6,116 nt of DNA from Lentisphaeria bacterium. GTDB taxonomy: Bacteria; Verrucomicrobiota; Lentisphaeria; Oligosphaerales; Lenti-02. This document shows positions 1 to 5,116 of the stretch, piece by piece (position 1 is the stretch's first letter; every line of letters begins with the position of its first letter). The notes under the pieces are model-generated. The model searched no databases, was not told the origin of the DNA, and saw nothing but the letters and a program-made list of their open reading frames with translations. The stretch spans positions 1 through 6,116 of the forward strand of contig JAGLDW010000659.1 of the NCBI GenBank assembly GCA_023145395.1, given 5' to 3'. The translations under genes and the position numbers were made by a program.

Positions 1-20
1 GCCACTTTGTGGCCTGCCAC
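1..20 (-). other. Inverted repeat at the window edge downstream of the last gene
   Basis: GCCAC-TTT-GTGGC (1-13) can form a 5-bp stem, and GTGG-CCTG-CCAC (9-20) an overlapping alternative. It lies 60-80 bp after the stop of the small Cys/His-rich gene and could be part of a terminator for the minus-strand run of genes, but any T tract would lie outside the window. Confidence 0.2.
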
Positions 21-22
21 CT

Positions 23-58
23 GATCTGACGCATCATCAGATGCAATCATCATTTTTT
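23..58 (+). terminator. Weak hairpin and T run near the left edge
   Basis: The plus strand contains ATCTGA (24-29) with TCAGAT (37-42), and the overlapping alternative GCATC (31-35) with GATGC (40-44), then a run of six T at 53-58. The T run is 8-10 nt beyond the stem, so the match to an intrinsic terminator is poor. If real it would act on a plus-strand gene entering from the left, convergent with the genes described here. Confidence 0.2.
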
Positions 59-80
59 CAGACACATCGCGGGATGGGTT

Positions 81-293
81 CTACGAGTGTTCCGACTTCG
101 CCTCGGCTTGGTCATGCCCACACGCATGATCATGCCCATGGTCATCCCCGGACAGATGTTTGTCACAGCATGGGCAACCAGTTCCCTTCTGAGGGGATGT
201 CGCCTTCCAAAAGCCCATGATGACCAGAATGGCCAGAATCCCTGCCCCGACGATTGCTGAAAATGTGCCCATGTGTGCGATATCCTGCTGCAT
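81..293 (-). CDS. Small single-helix membrane protein with Cys/His-rich tail
   Basis: A 70-residue protein of unknown function. One hydrophobic helix spans about residues 10-29. It is followed by a short basic stretch (K30, K36) and then a tail with C40-P-C42-C43, H46, the cluster HGHDHACGH at 52-60 (H52, H54, H56, C58, H60) and an acidic, polar end. The positive-inside rule would put the tail in the cytoplasm. Clustered Cys and His suggest binding of a transition metal (Zn, Ni, Co, Cu or Fe), which is inference. The layout resembles small FeoB-associated Cys-rich membrane proteins, but no feoB is visible and the His cluster is not typical of them. The ATG is preceded by AGGA with a 4-nt spacer. 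The gene starts 23 bp after the stop of the DUF4282-like gene, so the two are probably co-transcribed. It is short, but its hydrophobic-then-polar layout and ribosome-binding site make it credible. Confidence 0.72.
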   Translation of the reverse strand: MQQDIAHMGTFSAIVGAGILAILVIMGFWKATSPQKGTGCPCCDKHLSGDDHGHDHACGHDQAEAKSEHS

Positions 294-316
294 TGGTTCC
301 TGTTGAAAGAGTCAGG

Positions 317-676
317 CTAAAGTTCGTCGTCCTCTGCACCGCCATCAATCTCGCGCAGTAGCAGGGCTGTCTCCTCGAGACGCTCGTGGATTTTGAAGAG
401 AACCAGAACCAGCTCCAGACAAATTCGTCCGCAGACGATTAGCGCTGGCCATACGATTCCAAATACTAGCAGTCCTGTAGCGGTGCCAAGACTGTGGTTG
501 CCCATATGCGTCGAGAGAAGCCGGGCGCACAGGCCGGCGAGGGCAAAGGCAGGGAGAAGACTGAAAGCGACCCAGAAGGGGAAAACGACCCACTGCACAA
601 GCACGGGACAGACCATCCGGCGAAAACCGAGCAAGTCGAGAATCCAACGCATTGTTTTTCGTCGTGTCTTGGCCAT
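317..676 (-). CDS. DUF4282-like two-helix membrane protein
   Basis: A 119-residue inner-membrane protein of unknown function. The basic N-terminus (KTRRK, residues 3-7) is followed by an LLGFRRM motif (15-21), a long hydrophobic segment at about 22-52, a polar loop at 53-64 and a second hydrophobic segment at about 65-94. It then runs into LFKIHERLEE (93-102) and an acidic tail ending in EDDEL. The FRRM-to-first-helix junction and the second helix running into an (L/I)F(K/R)I-H/N-E sequence are what I recognise from DUF4282 proteins, whose function is not known. Both termini are probably cytoplasmic by charge. The ATG at 676 has AGGAG with a 6-nt spacer, which favours it over the internal Met9. 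It lies 64 bp after the fucosidase and 23 bp before the small Cys/His-rich membrane gene, suggesting a two-gene membrane cassette. Confidence 0.83.
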   Translation of the reverse strand: MAKTRRKTMRWILDLLGFRRMVCPVLVQWVVFPFWVAFSLLPAFALAGLCARLLSTHMGNHSLGTATGLLVFGIVWPALIVCGRICLELVLVLFKIHERLEETALLLREIDGGAEDDEL

Positions 677-740
677 GCCTGGCTCCTGTCAAAGTTTCTC
701 TTCCGCACGGGACATGAGCGGTGGAACGCGAACTTGGAAC

Positions 741-2108
741 CTAGACTCGAAAAGACAACACCCATGCATGCGAGCAGGGGAGTGTCTCTTGTGGAATCGA
801 CACTCGGAATCCGTCTCCGTCCCGCGTCCATTCCAAGGGTGTCTCCCGCCCCAGCATCGTCACCGCAGATCCTTCGGAAGGGCAGATTCCCTCCACTCGC
901 AGGTTGCTTGGCGGCATCTCGTCACTGTCCTCGGCGAGGATCAGCGCAAACACCCGGCCGCCCTTCTTCGTGAAGCACACATTCCCCTGCTTGTAGGGGG
1001 CGATGGGGCGCGTGCCATGGATGGCATCGCCGTTCACAGCCATCCAGGCGCCAATCTCCTCGAGCCGCTTCAATGGAACGGGGTCCAGCGCGCCCTGTGG
1101 CGTGGGCCCCACATTGAGCAGTAGGTTGCCACCCTTCGCCACGATGTCGATGAGCAGATGGATCAGGACACGCGTGCTCTTGTACTCGTCGTCGGGACGA
1201 TAGGCCCAGCCGTTTCCCATGGTCAAGCAACTTTCCCATGGATAGCCCAGTGGCTTGTCCGGGATGCGTTGCTCGGGCGTGAGAATGTTCTCGTAGGGAC
1301 CACCGACCGTGCGGTCGGCCACGATCAGCCCGGGTTGCAGCTCCCGCGCCATGGCGGCCATTTCGGCCATGCGTATGTCCTGTTTTGGCGGACGGACTTG
1401 TCCCCCGTCCAGCCAGAGGGCGTCGATGGAGCCGTAGTCGCTCATCAATTCGCGAACTTGTCTGTGCACAAACTGCACAAAGCGCTCCCACCGCTCGGGA
1501 TTCTTCGCCGTATCGTAGTTTGGGTTCCGCGTGGGAGCGGGCGCGCCAGGCCACCAGTAGTAGGGACTATGCCAGTCGGATTTCGAGAAATAGCAGCTAA
1601 TGCCGAAATCACGCGCCCGGAACGCGTCGAAAATATGCCGCGTGACATTGGCGCGTGGATCGGTGTGGAACGGACAGGAGGAATGGGTGATGCGGTAGTC
1701 CGTGGTGGCCGTGTCGAACATGCAGAAGCCATCATGATGCTTCGTCGTGAAGGCGAGGTACTTCATCCCCGCCCGCTCGGCAATCTTCGCCCAGGATTCC
1801 GGATCGAACTCACGGGGACAAAACGTCTCGTTCAACCGCCAGTAGTCCGCCTTGAACCGTTCGATGTCTTTGCCGCGCTCGATCCAGGGGCGGAGAGTGT
1901 CGGGGCGCGCCCACTCGTCCACCTCGACCAGCGGCCAAGACTCGATACAACCCCATTGCGAGTAGGGGCCCCAGTGCATGAAGAAACCAAACTTCAGGTC
2001 CAAGAACCACTGCAGCCGGTCCTTCAACCACTGCGGAAGATGTTCGTATAGCTCTTCCTTCGAGTCGGAAGCCGAGTCCATGATATCAGCGCGCTTGCTC
2101 TCAGTCAA
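741..2108 (-). CDS. Alpha-L-fucosidase, glycoside hydrolase family 29
   Basis: A 455-residue GH29 enzyme, expected to release alpha-linked L-fucose from glycans with retention of configuration. Visible family motifs are LKFGFFMHWG (38-47), the substrate-pocket stretch AFTTKHHDGFCMFDT (119-133, with H124 and H125) and ALWLDGG (230-236), in which D234 is the expected nucleophile. The stretch PWESC (290-294) follows; E292 lies 58 residues after D234 and is a candidate acid/base, but this residue is poorly conserved across GH29 and the assignment is tentative. GGNLLLNVGPTPQG (326-339) is also typical. The catalytic barrel fills about 30-360, and a C-terminal beta-sandwich follows at about 365-455. 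There is no N-terminal hydrophobic segment or lipobox, so the protein looks cytoplasmic. The frame begins with TTG at 2108, with GGAG 9 nt upstream; the first ATG (2081, Met10) lacks a clear ribosome-binding site, so I keep TTG. The residues between the two starts are not part of the fold. Confidence 0.95.
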   Translation of the reverse strand: MTESKRADIMDSASDSKEELYEHLPQWLKDRLQWFLDLKFGFFMHWGPYSQWGCIESWPLVEVDEWARPDTLRPWIERGKDIERFKADYWRLNETFCPREFDPESWAKIAERAGMKYLAFTTKHHDGFCMFDTATTDYRITHSSCPFHTDPRANVTRHIFDAFRARDFGISCYFSKSDWHSPYYWWPGAPAPTRNPNYDTAKNPERWERFVQFVHRQVRELMSDYGSIDALWLDGGQVRPPKQDIRMAEMAAMARELQPGLIVADRTVGGPYENILTPEQRIPDKPLGYPWESCLTMGNGWAYRPDDEYKSTRVLIHLLIDIVAKGGNLLLNVGPTPQGALDPVPLKRLEEIGAWMAVNGDAIHGTRPIAPYKQGNVCFTKKGGRVFALILAEDSDEMPPSNLRVEGICPSEGSAVTMLGRETPLEWTRDGDGFRVSIPQETLPCSHAWVLSFRV

Positions 2109-2117
2109 TGGCTCGGT

Positions 2118-2121
2118 CTCC
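2118..2121 (-). promoter_or_regulatory. Ribosome-binding site favouring a TTG start for the fucosidase
   Basis: On the minus strand GGAG lies 9 nt before the TTG codon at 2108-2106. The first in-frame ATG (2081-2079) has no comparable purine-rich stretch at a usable distance. This is the only evidence for choosing the TTG start. Confidence 0.5.
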
Positions 2122-2154
2122 GTGATCGCGAACCTGCCTCCGGACGTCTCCGAA

Positions 2155-2169
2155 ACCGCTCGAGGCGGT
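2155..2169 (-). terminator. Weak hairpin after pal
   Basis: The minus strand reads ACCGC-CTCGA-GCGGT followed by TTTC, a 5-bp stem beginning 5 nt after the pal stop codon. The stem is short and only three T residues follow. It may attenuate transcription between pal and the fucosidase gene, but it is a poor intrinsic terminator. I see no promoter in the 66-bp gap, so read-through into the fucosidase gene is plausible. Confidence 0.25.
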
Positions 2170-2174
2170 ACATG

Positions 2175-2783
2175 CTACTGGCGAAAGCCAAACACGAACT
2201 CGGCGCGGCGGTTCAGGCGGTGCCCAGTCTCCCCCTCTGTCTGGGTTACGGCCGGCTTTTCTTCGCCGTAGCTGATCGTCTCCATGCGAGATGTCTCGAT
2301 GCCGAGAGTGCATAGATAATCGCGCACGACCAGCGCTCTCGTCTCGCCAAGGGCGCGATTGTACTCGTCGCTGCCACGGTCGTCGCAATGGCCTTCAATA
2401 ATGAGACAATAGGTCGAATGCTCTTTCAGGTGGGCGGCGAGAGTGTCCAGTTTGGCACGCTCCGTTGGCCCGAGCGCCGCGCTGTCGTAGGCGAAGTAGA
2501 CGACTTCCTCCCACCGCTTGGTCGGTTTGATCTCGCCCGCCCCGGCATTGGTGGTTATGGAGGTCTTGGGGTCTTGCCAAGTCGTGCCATTCCCGTCGCC
2601 GAGGGGATTGAACTCACCCGCTCCTGGAGGAAAATCCGTGCCTGGGCGTGCGTCCGTCGGTGACACGGGCGTATCATGCAGATAGCCCAAATTCAATTTC
2701 TTCTTCGTACCGCAACCTGTCACCAGTGAAAGACAGACTGCAGTGAGCATCAGCACACCAAGAAGTTTGCTCAGTTTCATCAT
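2175..2783 (-). CDS. pal: Peptidoglycan-associated lipoprotein Pal (OmpA-like domain)
   Basis: A 202-residue outer-membrane lipoprotein. The N-terminus has K3 and K6, a hydrophobic core at 7-22 and the lipobox LVTGC (20-24), so C24 should be lipidated after signal peptidase II cleavage. G25-T26-K27 follow, with no Asp at +2. A flexible Gly/Pro/Thr-rich linker covers about 35-88. The OmpA-like domain (92-202) shows VYFAYDS (95-101), IIEGHCDDRGSDEYN (128-142), LGETRA (145-150) and LNRRAEF (190-196). D134 and R149 occupy the pair that binds diaminopimelate in peptidoglycan in OmpA/Pal proteins. The role inferred from the family is anchoring the outer membrane to peptidoglycan. Usually pal sits beside tolB and ybgF; here neither is present within the window. 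The start is ATGATG with GAGG 6 nt upstream of the first ATG, and a promoter lies just upstream. Confidence 0.95.
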   Translation of the reverse strand: MMKLSKLLGVLMLTAVCLSLVTGCGTKKKLNLGYLHDTPVSPTDARPGTDFPPGAGEFNPLGDGNGTTWQDPKTSITTNAGAGEIKPTKRWEEVVYFAYDSAALGPTERAKLDTLAAHLKEHSTYCLIIEGHCDDRGSDEYNRALGETRALVVRDYLCTLGIETSRMETISYGEEKPAVTQTEGETGHRLNRRAEFVFGFRQ

Positions 2784-2810
2784 CGTTCGCCTCGCTTTTT
2801 CTTTCTCTAT

Positions 2811-2840
2811 ATTCTAAAACAAAAACAGAGTGATGTTCAA
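2811..2840 (-). promoter_or_regulatory. Sigma70-like promoter for pal
   Basis: On the minus strand TTGAAC (2840-2835) and TAGAAT (2816-2811) are separated by 18 bp. The hexamers match the consensus at 4/6 and 5/6 positions. The spacer is T-rich. A start near 2804 would give a leader of about 20 nt before the pal ATG, with GAGG at 2793-2790 as ribosome-binding site. This suggests pal is transcribed independently of the upstream zinc-ribbon gene. Confidence 0.55.
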
Positions 2841-2876
2841 TGCCCACTGGGGGCAGGTCACGCCCTCCCGGAAGGC
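2841..2876 (-). other. Two adjacent small hairpins between zinc-ribbon gene and pal
   Basis: On the minus strand, GCCTTC-CGG-GAGGGC (2876-2862, 6-bp stem with one G-T pair) is followed 6 nt later by TGCCC-CCAGT-GGGCA (2855-2841, 5-bp stem), which abuts the -35 hexamer of the pal promoter. Neither is directly followed by a T run; the T-rich tract begins 15 nt further on, inside the promoter spacer. They could help end the transcript from the zinc-ribbon gene or act as an operator next to the -35, but neither use is demonstrated. The remainder of this 154-bp gap shows nothing recognisable. Confidence 0.3.
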
Positions 2877-2937
2877 ACAATTAAACTACACAGCCGGTAC
2901 GGCAATACAAACCCCATAAATCGTAAAATGGGTGCTC

Positions 2938-4971
2938 CTAGGCCTGCGAGTCGGCACTGTCCGATGGAGGGTCGGGAAGCAGCCCTTCGTGGCGGATATG
3001 TCCTGCAAACCACGTGGCGATATTGCGCGCGCCACTTTCGTTGTGCAGAAACCAGTTTTGCATCCACTTGCGCGCACTTCGCTCACCGTTGACTTCGAAA
3101 CGCACACGCAGATCCAGTACGGGGATGTCATGGACGCGACATGCGTGCCGAGTCTGCACGAGAACATGCTCGAGCGCCGCGGCCTGCTCGCTCGCCCACT
3201 TGCTGTCCCCCTGATTGTTCGCGGTGCCGTTGCTGTCATCGTGGGGGAACACCGGATTTGGGATCCAGGCGACCGCTTTGCCACGCAAACGCTTCACCCG
3301 CAGACAGAACTTTGCCAGGACTTTCTCCAACCGGTCCGGATTGAAGTTGCGGTGCCAGTGGTCAGGCGCGCCCCCCTTGAAGACGAAGGCGTCGGCAAAG
3401 GAGAACGAGAAAATCAGCAGGTCTGGATCGAACACGTCCACGTCGCGGGGAAACCGAGTCAATCCCTGCGCAGTGGTGCACAATGGGATGCCCGCGTTGA
3501 CCACGACGGACTGGCCGCGGTCGCCCAGCATCTCGTCCAATTTCCCCTGGAGAACCTGGGGCCAGGCCTGGTCCCCGTCCGCAGCGGACCAAGTGAGATC
3601 GTCCCCGATGGCCACCACGCGCAGCGCGGCCTGTTCGGAACGCTCAAGCACGTCGTGGGTCATGTGCACGGGCCAGTCCCGGATTCGCTCGTCTTCGTGC
3701 CAGCGCCCTGCGGAGGGCATGCGGATGACGTGGTGATGCTCCCGCTTCTCCTCTTCACGCGGTTTTTCCAGAGCGAGTTTCTGTTTCATGCATTCTGGAC
3801 AGGCGGTGGGTTTGTCGAAGGTGCCTCTGTCGCATAGAAGCTGTTCGTAGGCAGACCAATGGATCTTCCTCTCGCACAGGGGGCAGGGCAGATCGACCGC
3901 CTCGCGACTGGCCAGGAATTCCTCGCAATGCTTGCACCTTCGCTGGGGTTCCCCTTTTTTTCTGGCGCAGTCGTCACGCAGTTGGTCGCTGGCGCTGTGG
4001 GTCCAGGTCTCCGAACAGCCCGGGACCATGCACTCCACCTCCTTGTCCTGCAGTGTGGCAAGTTTCCTGACACACGTGTCGCACAGCCTGCGGGGCATGC
4101 TCTTGTCGCCCTTTAGCCAAAGGCTTAGCTGAAACATTCTCGTGGCGGTCCAAGTGCCGCCGCATCCGCGATGTCGACAGGGGATGCCTCGGTCTTCGGT
4201 CTGACGGAAGAAGGTGTAGCATTCCTTGCACATGCGTTCCGGCGCTTTCTCCTCGCCGGCCAGCGCGCGCTCGAGTTGCTCGTATTTGCTGTAGACCCAG
4301 TTCCGTTCGCAGCCTTTCACCCGACACACCAGCTCGGTATCATGCAACTCCCGCAGCTTGCGGAAGCAGTCATCGCACATCCGCAGCGGCGGCGTGTCGA
4401 GGGAATGCCCGGCAAGTTCGTTCTCAAGCTGTTGGTAGCGGTTCCACGGCCAGGTGTTCTCACACCCCTTCATTCGACAGGGAACCTGCCGGTCTTCAAG
4501 CCCACGCAGTTTGGAGTAGCACTCCTCGCAGAGTCTGCGCGGTGGCGCATTGTCCTCGCTCATCATCTGCTGTTTCCGCGGCCAGGTCCAAGTTTTCTTG
4601 CATCCCCGCATGCGGCAGGGCATTTCCTTGTCCGTCGTCTTGCTCAGTTCGGTCTGGCAGGACGGACAGAGGCCACGTGGCGGGCTGGTATGCCCGCGCA
4701 ATGCCGACTCGAGCTGCTGGAAGCGGTTCCACAGCCAGGTGTTCTCACACCCCGACTTGGAGCATGGAACCTGCTGGTCCTGCGACGCCAGGAACTTGGT
4801 GTAGCACTCGTCGCACATGCGGTCGGGGCGCGCCCCCTGCCCACGCGCCACATTTTTCATGGCCTCCTCGCCGGAAATCGGCCATGCGTTGTCGCATCCC
4901 TTCACGCGACAGTGAATGTGGGTTTCCGGGAACAGATCGCCCAAATTGCCAAATGCTCGTGCCAACGTCAC
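2938..4971 (-). CDS. Eight-fold zinc-ribbon protein with C-terminal degenerate SGNH-like domain
   Basis: A 677-residue protein with no signal peptide or membrane segment, so probably cytoplasmic. Residues 21-394 hold eight tandem units, each with four cysteines. Units 1-7 follow C-x4-C-x(23-28)-C-x2-C; unit 8 is C-x2-C-x24-C-x2-C. Their first cysteines are at 21, 70, 119, 165, 216, 265, 314 and 363. Most units share G-C-x2-T/N-W after the second Cys and P-x-R-x-C-x2-C near the end, which suggests one zinc per unit (inference). A charged linker (about 401-448, with HHH at 412-414) leads to an SGNH/GDSL-like domain (about 450-660): VVAIGDDLT (452-460), VNAGIPLCTT (491-500), DPDLLIFSFSFADA (515-528) and LHNESGARNIA (642-652). 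Family catalytic positions are altered: Ser to D458, Gly to S524, Asn to A526 and the Asp of D-x2-H to W640, leaving H643. Catalysis is therefore doubtful. The biological role is unknown; a metal-dependent scaffold or nucleic-acid or protein binder is possible. The start is GTG at 4971 or TTG at 4965. Confidence 0.93.
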   Translation of the reverse strand: MTLARAFGNLGDLFPETHIHCRVKGCDNAWPISGEEAMKNVARGQGARPDRMCDECYTKFLASQDQQVPCSKSGCENTWLWNRFQQLESALRGHTSPPRGLCPSCQTELSKTTDKEMPCRMRGCKKTWTWPRKQQMMSEDNAPPRRLCEECYSKLRGLEDRQVPCRMKGCENTWPWNRYQQLENELAGHSLDTPPLRMCDDCFRKLRELHDTELVCRVKGCERNWVYSKYEQLERALAGEEKAPERMCKECYTFFRQTEDRGIPCRHRGCGGTWTATRMFQLSLWLKGDKSMPRRLCDTCVRKLATLQDKEVECMVPGCSETWTHSASDQLRDDCARKKGEPQRRCKHCEEFLASREAVDLPCPLCERKIHWSAYEQLLCDRGTFDKPTACPECMKQKLALEKPREEEKREHHHVIRMPSAGRWHEDERIRDWPVHMTHDVLERSEQAALRVVAIGDDLTWSAADGDQAWPQVLQGKLDEMLGDRGQSVVVNAGIPLCTTAQGLTRFPRDVDVFDPDLLIFSFSFADAFVFKGGAPDHWHRNFNPDRLEKVLAKFCLRVKRLRGKAVAWIPNPVFPHDDSNGTANNQGDSKWASEQAAALEHVLVQTRHACRVHDIPVLDLRVRFEVNGERSARKWMQNWFLHNESGARNIATWFAGHIRHEGLLPDPPSDSADSQA
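2992..3624 (-). other. SGNH/GDSL-like domain region with substituted catalytic residues
   Basis: This segment encodes about residues 450-660 of the zinc-ribbon protein. The order of motifs (beta strand then G-D-x-L-T, then N-A-G-I-P with T-T, then D-P-D-hydrophobic, then H-N-x2-G near the C-terminus) follows SGNH blocks I, II, III and V. The nucleophile codon (3600-3598) is GAT (Asp), the block III Asn codon (3396-3394) encodes Ala, and the block V Asp position is Trp, while the block V His codon (3045-3043) is CAC. The fold assignment is by motif order only. Confidence 0.7.
3790..4911 (-). repeat. Coding repeat array: eight zinc-ribbon units of about 147 bp
   Basis: The array encodes residues 21-394 of the zinc-ribbon protein. 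The distances between the first cysteines of successive units are 49, 49, 46, 51, 49, 49 and 49 residues, so the DNA period is close to 147 bp. The units have diverged, but units 2 and 4 remain very similar. An identical 20-bp segment occurs at 4734-4753 and 4449-4468, and extending it leftwards gives 31 bp with one mismatch. This indicates internal duplication within the gene. Confidence 0.9.
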
Positions 4972-4979
4972 AGCTCCTT
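4963..4979 (-). promoter_or_regulatory. Ribosome-binding site and alternative starts of the zinc-ribbon gene
   Basis: On the minus strand AAGGAG (4979-4974) is a strong Shine-Dalgarno match. It lies only 2 nt from the GTG at 4971 but 8 nt from the in-frame TTG at 4965, the third codon. Spacing favours the TTG; codon preference favours GTG. An in-frame stop at 5019-5017 rules out a long N-terminal extension. The two choices differ by two residues, with no effect on the domains. Confidence 0.55.
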
Positions 4980-5021
4980 GGAATCCGCAGTCGCCAACAG
5001 CGCGCCTGCAGGTGTCTTAGG

Positions 5022-5038
5022 GCGAGCAAGAGGCTCGC
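5022..5038 (-). other. Hairpin at the 5' end of the predicted zinc-ribbon transcript
   Basis: A 6-bp inverted repeat, GCGAGC and GCTCGC, encloses a 5-nt loop. No T run follows on the minus strand, so it does not look like an intrinsic terminator of the exchanger gene. If transcription starts near 5043 it would form at the extreme 5' end of the mRNA, where such stems often slow decay (inference). Confidence 0.35.
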
Positions 5039-5049
5039 ACAATGTGTGG

Positions 5050-5077
5050 AATATAGCGGAGACGGCGGTGAAGTCAC
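5050..5077 (-). promoter_or_regulatory. Candidate promoter for the zinc-ribbon gene
   Basis: On the minus strand GTGACT (5077-5072, keeping the TGAC core of the -35) and TATATT (5055-5050, 5/6 of the -10 consensus) are 16 bp apart. The predicted start is near 5043, giving a leader of about 70 nt. It lies in the 127-bp gap after the exchanger gene, which supports separate transcription of the zinc-ribbon gene. Confidence 0.45.
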
Positions 5078-5084
5078 ACACGCA

Positions 5085-5116
5085 CGCGAAAAAGGCCGCT
5101 ATCCCGCGAAAAGGCC
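5085..5116. repeat. Direct repeat spanning the end of the exchanger gene
   Basis: On the plus strand CGCGAAAAAGGCC (5085-5097) and CGCGAAAAGGCC (5105-5116) differ by a single A. They are spaced 20 bp start to start, about two helical turns. One copy codes for the last residues of the exchanger and the other lies just past its stop codon, upstream of the candidate promoter for the next gene. Confidence 0.6.

Noticed and set aside
687..692. Perfect TTGACA on the minus strand before the DUF4282-like gene
   Set aside because: It overlaps the ribosome-binding site, and the matching -10 would fall inside the coding sequence with no TATAAT-like hexamer there.
393..1124. Plus-strand open frame (243 codons) near the left side
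   Set aside because: It spans two minus-strand genes and their gap. Its translation is rich in Arg, Pro, His and Ser without motifs, which is typical of an antisense frame.
1158..2051. Plus-strand open frame (297 codons) opposite the fucosidase
   Set aside because: The opposite strand has unmistakable GH29 motifs in one uninterrupted frame.
2932..3837. Plus-strand open frame (301 codons) opposite the SGNH-like region
   Set aside because: The minus strand carries a continuous protein with SGNH motif order; the plus-strand translation shows no domain and reads as an antisense shadow in GC-rich DNA.
3790..4911. Regular repeat considered as a CRISPR-like or non-coding tandem array
   Set aside because: The period is codon-exact, the repeats are diverged at DNA level but conserved as Cys/Trp positions in protein, and one open frame runs through the whole array.
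5022..5038. GC hairpin considered as intrinsic terminator of the exchanger gene
   Set aside because: No T run follows on the minus strand, and it lies downstream of a plausible promoter for the next gene.
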